Shown here piece by piece: positions 43,657 through 52,513 of a DNA stretch of 64,000 nucleotides (positions are counted from its first letter, which is position 1; the number at the start of each line of letters is the position of its first letter). Where the stretch lies: positions 1-64,000 of the forward strand of contig JAXMBN010000001.1 in NCBI GenBank assembly GCA_046349875.1, in the 5' to 3' direction. The position numbers and the translations under genes were made by a program. Source of the stretch: JAXMBN01 sp046349875 (GTDB taxonomy: Bacteria > Planctomycetota > Planctomycetia > Pirellulales > Pirellulaceae). The notes under the pieces were generated by a model. That model was given only the letters and a program-made list of their open reading frames with translations. It had not been told where the DNA came from and made no database searches.

Positions 43657-45186
43657 CTACATAATCGAGAAGTAGTTTTCCACGGCGAAATCGAGAAACT
43701 CTTGCCGCATCTCGAGAGGCTGCGAGTTGTAATAACAATAGCTGCGCACCTGCAAAAGCAAGTCGCGGGGATGGCAGTTGCGGAAGGGCCGGCCAATTGG
43801 CTTATAGTGCTTTGCGATGAGATAGTCGACCATCTCGGGGCGGTAAGGGATCTTCAGCGACTTGCACATGATCTCAAACAGCTTGCGAAAGGCCTCTTCG
43901 CTCGGATTGGGAACTTCAATCTTGTAGGGGATACGCCGAAGGAACGCATCATCGACCAGATCTTTGGGTTCGAGATTGGTGCTGAAAATCACCAGTTGGT
44001 CGAACGGTACTTGAATGGTCTTTCCGCCAGCAACGGTGATGAAATCATAGCGTTTTTCCAGTGGAACGATCCAACGGTTGAGCAATTCATCAACGCTCAT
44101 CCGCTGACGACCGAAGTCGTCGATCAGAAGAACCCCGCAATTGCTTTTCATCTGCAAAGGCGCGTCGCTGATCTTGGTATCGCTATTCCGCTGCACTTCG
44201 AGCATGCTCATCGTCAACTCACCACCGGCGATGATGGTGGGTCGGCGAATGCGAACCCACCGCCGATCGACATGGCTCGTACTCAATAAGCCGTCGCTGT
44301 CCGCATGATCGACGCGTTCATGCTTCATCGGATCATAGATCCGCATGATATCGCCATCGATCACGAGTGCTCGCGGGATCCAGATGAACTCTCCAAAGGC
44401 TTTGGTAACCCGTTCGGCGATGCTGGTCTTTCCATTTCCGGGGTATCCATACAAGAACATCCCTCGGCCGCTGTTCACGGCGGGACCTAAGCGAGCCAGA
44501 AGCTGTGGCGGGATCAAAAGGTCCGAAAAGGCAGCCCGAAGTTCGTCCCGCGTTGGATTTTGCTTTTCGATCGACTGGAGCTTGATCGATTGAATGTAGT
44601 CGTCGATATGGACCGGAGCCGATCCGAAATAAGTAGTCTTTTGCAAATACCGTCGAGCTCGATCTCGTCCGGCATCGGTCAGCACGTGAATATAGTCATG
44701 CGTTGCCGTGGAACCCACGTACACGGTGAGCTGCTGGGCCTTGAGTCGATTGAGCGTTGGTTCGATGAGCCGAAAAGGGAGCTGAATTTGATCAGCAATC
44801 TGTCGCCCTGCGGCCTCGCTTTTGGAAAACAGATATCGCACAACGATCTCTTCGACCATCGCTTCGCTGATGCCTGCTGAAACCAACGAGGTTGGTTCGA
44901 GCGGCATGAAGGGTTCGCTTTTGTCGTTGGTGAGAGCGTACCATTTGGTCCCCTCAGCCCTGACCGGAGTCGTCGAACTGGGGAAAGAAGGGGCGGCAGG
45001 CGTCTTGTCCGAAGCCGGTTCGGCTCCGGCTGCCCGCTGAATGCGAGCTAACACGTCATCGATAACTCGATCGGCCGAACCGCTCTGAAGCCCGGGCAAC
45101 GGCGATTTAGAGCCTCCAGGCCCCGAAGCTCCGGGCCCCGAAGTGGGCAGATTGGTCTCACCGAAGGGAAAAAGCGTATCGGACAC
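43657..45186 (-). CDS. AAA-type ATPase
   Basis: A 509-residue ATPase. The first ~130 residues are Pro/Gly/Ser-rich, then a helical region of about 100 residues, then the P-loop domain with Walker A LYGYPGNGKTS (about 243-253), Walker B CGVLLIDDFGRQRM, sensor-1-like VIFSTNLEPKDL and an arginine-finger-like DAFLRRIPYKIEV. C-terminal residues form the helical lid. This resembles MoxR- or RavA-like AAA proteins common in planctomycetes; no partner gene such as a VWA-domain protein is adjacent, so the role is unknown. The start is GTG with GAGG nine bases upstream; a second GTG five codons earlier is possible. Confidence 0.82.
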   Translation of the reverse strand: MSDTLFPFGETNLPTSGPGASGPGGSKSPLPGLQSGSADRVIDDVLARIQRAAGAEPASDKTPAAPSFPSSTTPVRAEGTKWYALTNDKSEPFMPLEPTSLVSAGISEAMVEEIVVRYLFSKSEAAGRQIADQIQLPFRLIEPTLNRLKAQQLTVYVGSTATHDYIHVLTDAGRDRARRYLQKTTYFGSAPVHIDDYIQSIKLQSIEKQNPTRDELRAAFSDLLIPPQLLARLGPAVNSGRGMFLYGYPGNGKTSIAERVTKAFGEFIWIPRALVIDGDIMRIYDPMKHERVDHADSDGLLSTSHVDRRWVRIRRPTIIAGGELTMSMLEVQRNSDTKISDAPLQMKSNCGVLLIDDFGRQRMSVDELLNRWIVPLEKRYDFITVAGGKTIQVPFDQLVIFSTNLEPKDLVDDAFLRRIPYKIEVPNPSEEAFRKLFEIMCKSLKIPYRPEMVDYLIAKHYKPIGRPFRNCHPRDLLLQVRSYCYYNSQPLEMRQEFLDFAVENYFSIM

Positions 45187-45514
45187 TACCCGAAACCTCA
45201 CGTAGACCAGGAACCAATCGCAAGACCTTTTGCAGTTCCGTTTACATCGACCGACGCCCCCATTCGCTGGACTGGAATCCTCAAAATCGGGTTTTGACGC
45301 TCGTAGCGATCAGAAAACCAATTTCCGTAAACCTTTTGCCAGTAGACATTTACATCGCGAACAATCAACCAAAATGCCCGTATGACAAAAAATTTTAGGT
45401 TTGCCCCTTGTTTGCGAACGAAACCGCCGATAAATTCTTGCCTCTCGCTTGGACATCGCTGAGCGACGAAAGCGACAAGGCTTTCAGCGAACTTAAAAAA
45501 GTTTAAAAATAGCC
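45187..45514. other. Intergenic region upstream of the 16S promoter
   Basis: About 330 bases between the divergent AAA ATPase gene and the 16S promoter. No supported gene; the right end becomes strongly AT-rich (UP element). Confidence 0.4.
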
Positions 45515-45543
45515 TTGACGACAACGACACACAGCGGTTAACA
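45493..45543 (+). promoter_or_regulatory. 16S rRNA promoter with UP element
   Basis: TTGACG (45515-45520) and TTAACA (45538-45543) are spaced by exactly 17 bases. The preceding TTAAAAAAGTTTAAAAAT is an A/T-tract UP element as in rRNA promoters. The predicted start is near 45550, giving a leader of about 250 bases. Confidence 0.75.
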
Positions 45544-45620
45544 TGCTTGACCCGCTCGAACGAGAAAACGAACGACGCAGTTCACTGTGACGCTTGTTTT
45601 TCAAGGGTAGAGTGGAAAAC

Positions 45621-45634
45621 TGATCTTTGACAAT
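45621..45634 (+). promoter_or_regulatory. boxA antitermination element in the 16S leader
   Basis: TGATCTTTGACAAT matches the rRNA boxA (E. coli TGCTCTTTAACAAT) at 12 of 14 positions. It is bound by NusB/S10 in known systems. It sits between the promoter and the 16S gene as expected. Confidence 0.75.
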
Positions 45635-45786
45635 CCGGTGGATGAGCTTCTAAAGAAAAGCAATTTTCAGCTGAGCAAGATTGTGAAATTTTGCAATTTG
45701 AAAATCGATGGCTGTTGACCGCAGTCATCAAACCAAGGTTTTAAACCTAACTCTTGCTAATCATCGAAGTTAGTCGCAAGGCTGGC

Positions 45787-45796
45787 TTTGATAAGC
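45787..45796 (+). promoter_or_regulatory. 5' half of a possible 16S processing stem
   Basis: TTTGATAAGC just before the 16S 5' end can pair with GCTTATCCAAA at 47390-47400, apart from one bulged base. This would bring both ends of the precursor together as in RNase III stems. The pairing is short. Confidence 0.35.
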
Positions 45797-45801
45797 ATAC
45801 A

Positions 45802-47328
<1,527 letters not shown>

Positions 47329-47389
47329 ATCAGCACACATGTGGTGACACACGTGCTGCTTACCGTGAGCATAATCTTGTTCAGTTGAA

Positions 47390-47400
47390 GCTTATCCAAA
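47390..47400 (+). promoter_or_regulatory. 3' half of a possible 16S processing stem
   Basis: GCTTATCCAAA, complementary to TTTGATAAGC at 45787-45796 with one bulge. Confidence 0.35.
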
Positions 47401-47444
47401 CTCGATCGTTCATCCGGATGATCGGGTCCCGGATTTCAAATAGG

Positions 47445-47475
47445 CCCGGCCGAGGTTACTCGGCCGGGTTTTTTT
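47445..47475 (+). terminator. Strong rho-independent terminator after the 16S gene
   Basis: A 10-bp GC-rich stem CCCGGCCGAG / CTCGGCCGGG with four-base loop, followed by TTTTTTT. It ends the 16S transcript about 125 bases after the gene and shows that 16S is transcribed without 23S. Confidence 0.95.
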
Positions 47476-47534
47476 ATGCACTTATCGAAAGATCGATTGT
47501 GAGTGCATTTCTTTGCTTGTATCCGGTTCTCATT

Positions 47535-47884
47535 GGGGTCGGTCCCCATCCAGAATCATCGGGGTCGTCCCCATCCAGAATCATCGGGGTCAGTCCCCAT
47601 CCAGAATCATCGGGGTCAGTCCCCATCCAGAATCATCGGGGTCAGTCCCCATCCAGAATCATCGGGGTCAGTCCCCATCCAGAATCATCGGGGTCAGTCC
47701 CCATCCAGAATCAGGGTCAGTCCCCATCCAGAATCATCGGGGTCAGTCCCCATCCAGAATCATCGGGGTCAGTCCCCATCCAGAATCATCGGGGTCAGTC
47801 CCCCATCCAGAATCATCGGGGTCAGTCCCCATCCAGAATCATCGGGGTCAGTCCCCATCCAGATTCATTGGGGTCAGTCCCCAG
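47535..47884. repeat. 26-bp tandem repeat array, about 13.5 copies
   Basis: Head-to-tail copies of a 26-bp unit, each starting GGGGTCAGTCCCC followed by ATCCAGAATCATC. Copies start at 47535, 47561, 47586, 47612, 47638, 47664, 47690, 47713, 47739, 47765, 47791, 47818, 47844 and a half copy at 47870. Most are identical; variants are copy 1 (GGTCGG), copy 2 (one base short), copy 7 (three bases short), copy 11 (one extra C) and copy 13 (two substitutions). Each unit holds the inverted repeat GGGG-TCAGT-CCCC. There are no variable spacers, so it is not CRISPR. It begins 60 bases after the 16S terminator. Confidence 0.97.
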
Positions 47885-47970
47885 ATCGTTTGATGTTTTC
47901 TCAAAACGTTGATACGATCGCTTTTGGATAGGCTCATCCACTTAATGGATACTTGCTCGAAGCAATATCG

Positions 47971-48366
47971 ATGACAGACAATTTCTTTTTGATCGATTCT
48001 CCGTTTTCTTTGCCGCTGTTGGGAGGTATGCCTTCTCTCTTGCCAGAATCATGGGGTACCGGACAGCAACTCAAACAAATTGTTGCTGATCGGTTGTCGG
48101 CAATTTCGTTTTTTCTACTAAGCATTTTTCTTTCAACGGTGGCCGTTCAGTATCTTTGGAATACGTTGGCCAAGTCTTGGCGTGTACTGCCTCGAATGTC
48201 ATTCTGGCGAGCCTTCGCATTTGTGTTGTTGTGGGGATTTTTATTTACACTGGTCCTCACCATGATTTCGGGAGCCAGGGAATTGCTGACACCAGGTGCC
48301 TGGAAACGCGATGGGGCTACCTACAAGTTGAATGGGGATCCACCCGCCCATGCAAATTCCGAATAA
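47971..48366 (+). CDS. Hypothetical membrane protein with two TM segments
   Basis: A 131-residue protein not recognised. Two hydrophobic helices are clear (LSAISFFLLSIFLSTVAVQYLW and FWRAFAFVLLWGFLFTLVLTMI, both about 22 residues) with a short basic loop between. The C-terminal tail TPGAWKRDGATYKLNGDPP is soluble. The start is uncertain, with only a weak GAAG upstream. It overlaps the next gene by about 17 bases, which suggests that the two membrane proteins are made together. Confidence 0.6.
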   Translation: MTDNFFLIDSPFSLPLLGGMPSLLPESWGTGQQLKQIVADRLSAISFFLLSIFLSTVAVQYLWNTLAKSWRVLPRMSFWRAFAFVLLWGFLFTLVLTMISGARELLTPGAWKRDGATYKLNGDPPAHANSE

Positions 48367-49321
48367 CTTGAGACCGTATGCTTACACCGTGGTGGCCATC
48401 GGCTTGTTTGCACTGCTTGGAGAGGTATGTGTTGGGAGAGGTACTGCGTACTTTCTCGTATTCGGATGGTCTGATTTTCTTCGAGAGACTCTCCCCAAGG
48501 TGAAGATTCGCTGGGATGGCGTTTTCTTCGCCGCCATACTTCTGGCACTTTCGATTGGGTTCTTCCATTCCTTTGTCTCTTGGCTGCTAAACGCAACACA
48601 GAAAGAATCATCAATCGCATCTCAAAAATGGCGGTGGCAATCGAGCATCGCCGCGGTGTTCCTGTTTCTGCTGATTTTTGTTGTTGGCATCGCAATGGCC
48701 GGCGTTGTTCACCAAGTGGGTTGGATTTGGAACACGCCCGGAGGATTTTATCGAAGCGTCACTCAAGACGTCGATGATGCAGAGCTATCACCTTATTCGC
48801 CTCAATCCGCGCTGCCGATTCGCGATTCGAGTTGGATCAGCAAGATACTCGTTTATGGAGCATACTATTCAAAACGAATTGAGCCCAATCTTCCATGGAA
48901 TGATCCGGCCAATCATGAGGCCTATTCCAAAGTGGTGCCGATTTGCTTTTGCCCAACTCAAGGATTCCCAGAACGCTCGCCTGATGGTTTTGGCCTAACT
49001 CATGTGGTATCCAATCCGAACGTAACCGAGACATCGCAAAAACTCACCACCAAAAATGTTTCCAACATGTCGCAAACGATGCTGGCCGGTGAAATCTCTG
49101 CAGGTTTTGTGCCTTGGTCCATGCCAAATCAAGGACGCGATCCGCGATGTGGATTTCAAGCGAACTGGTCCTTGAAACAGAAGGGGAAGCTTGGGTTTGG
49201 AAGCCAGCACCCTGGAATCACCAACGTCATTTTTCTGGATGGTTCCGTTCAATCGATATCGAATAAGATTCATCCCAGCGTGCTGAAGTCGATGAGTGAA
49301 GTGATTGTCAACGAAAATTAG
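48350..49321 (+). CDS. Membrane-anchored DUF1559-like protein
   Basis: A 323-residue protein. Three hydrophobic helices occupy the first ~120 residues (YAYTVVAIGLFALLGEVCVG, FFAAILLALSIGFFHSFVSWLL, IAAVFLFLLIFVVGIAMAGVV). The C-terminal ~200 residues resemble the DUF1559 domain: MLAGEISAGFVPW, SQHPGITNVIFLDGSVQSISNKIHPSVLKSM. Normal DUF1559 proteins begin with a type IV pilin-like signal (GFTLVELLVVIAIIG), which is missing here and replaced by a multi-TM anchor. Start taken at the ATG with GGGGA about twelve bases upstream; an ATG six codons earlier is possible. A role is not known. Confidence 0.72.
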   Translation: MQIPNNLRPYAYTVVAIGLFALLGEVCVGRGTAYFLVFGWSDFLRETLPKVKIRWDGVFFAAILLALSIGFFHSFVSWLLNATQKESSIASQKWRWQSSIAAVFLFLLIFVVGIAMAGVVHQVGWIWNTPGGFYRSVTQDVDDAELSPYSPQSALPIRDSSWISKILVYGAYYSKRIEPNLPWNDPANHEAYSKVVPICFCPTQGFPERSPDGFGLTHVVSNPNVTETSQKLTTKNVSNMSQTMLAGEISAGFVPWSMPNQGRDPRCGFQANWSLKQKGKLGFGSQHPGITNVIFLDGSVQSISNKIHPSVLKSMSEVIVNEN

Positions 49322-49494
49322 GGGGCGCGACCGTGGTGTGTTACCAAGTTCATCCCCGTTAGAATCCTCAAAATCCGAACTGTCGGTACAACCACAAGGC
49401 TCGATCTGATCCTGAAACGAGCCAGCATGACTCTGAATCAATTCGCAACCTAGTCTTTCGCAAGCATCCGCGTGTTTCTACTAGGCTTGCACGA

Positions 49495-52326
49495 ATGACA
49501 TCTTCAATCCACCCGACCACTGGCGGATGGGAATCCAAGGACTCTGAAGGTCTTAGCGCCAGTGTCCCAGTTCCTCCCTCCAGCCAGACTCCATCGTCTG
49601 CAATCGATCCGACCTATGTCGGGGGAAGACGCAGCCATTCCGCTGGCCCATCTTCGCATCCGAACAGCGTTTCTTCATCTGGCGATTCCAATTCAACACC
49701 GGATACATCGTCCAAGAAAGGGCAACATGGAGATTTGCCGCATGGAATGCATCGGTATGAGCAAATCCAGGAAATCGGAAGAGGCGGATGTGGCGTCGTT
49801 TTTCGAGCCTATGACCGTCAACTCGATCGCGTCGTCGTCATCAAGAAGATACTCAAGCAGCAAGCTTCGCACGAAACTCAAAATCGCTTTCTCAATGAAG
49901 CAAAGATCACCGGCCAACTCTCTCACCCAGGAATCGTTCCTGTTTATGAGATCGGAAAAGAAGAAGATACAAGCTCCTTCTTCTATGCGATGAAGTGGCT
50001 GCATGGTGAAACACTTGCTATGGCCATGCACTCCTACATGAAAATGTCTCAAGGAGTGGCAAAGTCGCAAAGGCAACGCGAACTCTTGAACCGATTTCAT
50101 CAAGTTTGTTTGACTCTCGCCTATGCCCATAATCAAAAGGTCATTCACCGCGACTTAAAACCTGCGAATGTGATCTTAGGTGAGTTCGGAGAAACGGTCG
50201 TTCTCGATTGGGGCTTGGCCAAGAAACTCGAAACTCATACTTCGTCCATAGACGCTTGCATCCCTCAAGCCAATGAGCCTTTTCCACCGGAAGTTGCAAC
50301 GGCTTCATCGAACGCAATTCCATCCATGTCATCCGTCCCGAGTCTCTTGCATACTATGCAAGGGACAGTGCAGGGGACAGCCGCCTACATGTCACCCGAA
50401 CAAGCTCGGGGCGAGAACGCGACATTGTCCTTCCCTTCGGACGTATTTTCCCTTGGATGCATTCTCTACGAGATTCTGTGCGAACGTTCTCCATTTCGCG
50501 CAGCAACCATCGAAGAAACGATGGAACGTGTGCGCCGAGCCGAAATGGTGCCTCCAAGGTCGATTCGACGCGGAATCCATCGTTCATTGGAGGCCATTTG
50601 CTTGAAATGCCTTCAGCTTCAGCCGGAAAACCGCTACGCGTCCGCCGACGAACTTGCGAACGATGTGCATCGCTTCCTCAATGGTAGTGCCGTAGAAGCC
50701 TATCAAGAACCGTGGTGGATTCGCGTTGACCGTTTGGCCGACAAGCATCGCATCCTGGTTCGTTCTAGCGTTGCGGCACTATTCTTCATCGCCATCACTG
50801 CGATTGCATCCACCACGATGGTTCTTAAGTCTTTGCGTTCAGAGTCGGCAGCCAAAAGTTTGGCACAGCGTGAATCGCATGATCGCCACATCGCGCTCCG
50901 AGCGTCTCAAAAGGCTCAGCAAGTTACCTTTGAACAACTACAACAAACCCGAGCATCTGTCGACGCATGGCTTATCGATCTCAGCGGGAGCCTTCAATTC
51001 TTCCCAGGATTGCAACCGATTCGCGACCATTTGCTAGAGCAAGCGAGAGAATACTACTCGCACTCCATCGACCTTTCGATCAACAATGCGACGATCGATT
51101 TGGAACATGCGAAAGCATCGATTCGACTTGGTGACATCGCGCGATTGCAAGAGGATGCATGCACCGCTCGCGATCATTATTGCCAAGCGTTCCAAACGCT
51201 GCATTCAGCGTCCCCTGCTAATACCGAAGATCGCAATGAATTCGCCATTCAACAGCTCAATACCTCGCTAGGACTTATCCTTTGCGACTTAATGGAAGAC
51301 CTCAACACGTCGATCCTTGAAGACTCGGCAATCCGTCTGCAATCGCAAGCCGAACAGGTACTCGCGATTTCGCCATCGCATCGTGAGGCACAGAACGCGT
51401 TCGCCCGAGCTTTGTTGGTTCAAGCGCGGATCTTCTATCATGTGGGGAAGCTTGAGCGATCGATCCAAGCAACCGAGCATGCACGTCCAGTCGCAATGGA
51501 AATGTGGGAACGCACGCATGACTCGCGAGACTCACAGCTTCTTAGTCAGATACTTCAAGAAGGATCGTTTTATCGCAACTGTATGCACCTCTGGTCTGAT
51601 GCTGCTGAATGGAATGCACAACTGGCTAAGATCTACTCTCTGCAACTCGCTTCGCATCGACAACGTCCCGACTGGATCGAAGCGCGAGGTCAGGCTCATA
51701 TTCGCCATGGAAACGCTCTGCTTCGAAACGGCGATCATTCGTCGGCGTTACACTCGTATGAACAAGCCAAGCAGGATCTGCTCGATTCCTGGCAAATTGT
51801 CGCCGATGAAACGACGCTCCATGAAAACCTTGCGATCGTCGAGACAAATGTGGGCTTGGCAAAATTTCGATCGGGAGATGTGCACTCTAGCCAAAAGCAT
51901 TTCCAATCCGCAGTCGATCAACTTCGTTCGGTGATTGTATCTCAAGGCTCGACTCCTTCGCGCATCTTGCGGATGGCCGAGTTGTACCTATGGCAAGCAT
52001 GCTCCATCGATAACCTGCCGTCAGAGGATCGTGCGCAGTGGCTCGGCCGGGCCCACACGCTTCTTCAACATCTAGACCAACAACCATCGCCAGCCATCGA
52101 TATTCAGAACCTGAAACTCCTCCACCGCGCATTGCTAGCTCAAACGTTTTTGTGCGAATGCAAACCAGCCGATGCGTTGCAAACATACCTAGAGGGCTGC
52201 GAGATGCTCGTCGCATCAGAGTTTCGCGATGCGGATACGCTGGTACGGGAGGAAGCGAAGAAGCGACTTGAAGCAGTATTTGCTAGCTTGATTTTCGAGG
52301 GTTACGATTGTCCCCTTCCTGAGTAA
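49495..52326 (+). CDS. Ser/Thr protein kinase with TM segment and TPR-like C-terminus
   Basis: A 943-residue PknB-type kinase. About 80 polar Ser/Pro-rich residues precede the kinase domain (GRGGCGVVFRAYDRQLDRVVVIKKI with the catalytic Lys; IHRDLKPANVILGEFG near residue 218; DWGLAKK in place of DFG; MSPEQARGE; SDVFSLGCILYEIL). A TM helix follows near residue 425 (SSVAALFFIAITAIASTTMVL). The outer ~480 residues are helical repeats, TPR-like (LYLWQACSIDNL, LASHRQRPDWIEARGQ). This layout and the DWG motif are usual for planctomycetes. A weak hairpin (52399-52423) follows. Confidence 0.92.
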   Translation: MTSSIHPTTGGWESKDSEGLSASVPVPPSSQTPSSAIDPTYVGGRRSHSAGPSSHPNSVSSSGDSNSTPDTSSKKGQHGDLPHGMHRYEQIQEIGRGGCGVVFRAYDRQLDRVVVIKKILKQQASHETQNRFLNEAKITGQLSHPGIVPVYEIGKEEDTSSFFYAMKWLHGETLAMAMHSYMKMSQGVAKSQRQRELLNRFHQVCLTLAYAHNQKVIHRDLKPANVILGEFGETVVLDWGLAKKLETHTSSIDACIPQANEPFPPEVATASSNAIPSMSSVPSLLHTMQGTVQGTAAYMSPEQARGENATLSFPSDVFSLGCILYEILCERSPFRAATIEETMERVRRAEMVPPRSIRRGIHRSLEAICLKCLQLQPENRYASADELANDVHRFLNGSAVEAYQEPWWIRVDRLADKHRILVRSSVAALFFIAITAIASTTMVLKSLRSESAAKSLAQRESHDRHIALRASQKAQQVTFEQLQQTRASVDAWLIDLSGSLQFFPGLQPIRDHLLEQAREYYSHSIDLSINNATIDLEHAKASIRLGDIARLQEDACTARDHYCQAFQTLHSASPANTEDRNEFAIQQLNTSLGLILCDLMEDLNTSILEDSAIRLQSQAEQVLAISPSHREAQNAFARALLVQARIFYHVGKLERSIQATEHARPVAMEMWERTHDSRDSQLLSQILQEGSFYRNCMHLWSDAAEWNAQLAKIYSLQLASHRQRPDWIEARGQAHIRHGNALLRNGDHSSALHSYEQAKQDLLDSWQIVADETTLHENLAIVETNVGLAKFRSGDVHSSQKHFQSAVDQLRSVIVSQGSTPSRILRMAELYLWQACSIDNLPSEDRAQWLGRAHTLLQHLDQQPSPAIDIQNLKLLHRALLAQTFLCECKPADALQTYLEGCEMLVASEFRDADTLVREEAKKRLEAVFASLIFEGYDCPLPE

Positions 52327-52398
52327 GTAGCCAGGATCTTCAAGTTGGCATTCAGAATCGCAGCATTCATTCCGATGATTAGGACGTTCGATCCTCTA

Positions 52399-52423
52399 AA
52401 AGATCCATTGCGATTGGATCTTT
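52399..52423 (+). terminator. Possible weak terminator after the kinase gene
   Basis: A 9-bp stem AAAGATCCA / TGGATCTTT with a seven-base loop. There is no long T-run after it, so it may be a terminator of moderate strength or a stabilising hairpin. Confidence 0.4.
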
Positions 52424-52513
52424 GCTTGTAAACATTGACGAGCCCTTTCATCCAATGGACTGGATGCCGATGAAAATCGCTTAGGCTCTCCCTGCAACGT
52501 CATTGCCTCAGGT

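Noticed and set aside
45198..45530. Minus-strand open frame of 110 residues upstream of the 16S promoter
   Set aside because: It covers the 16S UP element and promoter, shows no family motif, and overlaps the start of the AAA ATPase gene.
47535..47884. CRISPR array
   Set aside because: Units abut with no variable spacers and no cas gene is near.
47385..47931. Open frames through the tandem repeat as a real repeat protein gene
   Set aside because: All three frames are open because of the unit length, starts lie inside or near the 16S terminator, and no ribosome site or domain is visible. Kept only as a finding.
48995..49441. Minus-strand open frame of 148 residues with a CGCTDSSDFEDSNGDE segment
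   Set aside because: Mostly antisense to the DUF1559-like gene; the acidic segment lies in a short intergenic region and has no start or family support.
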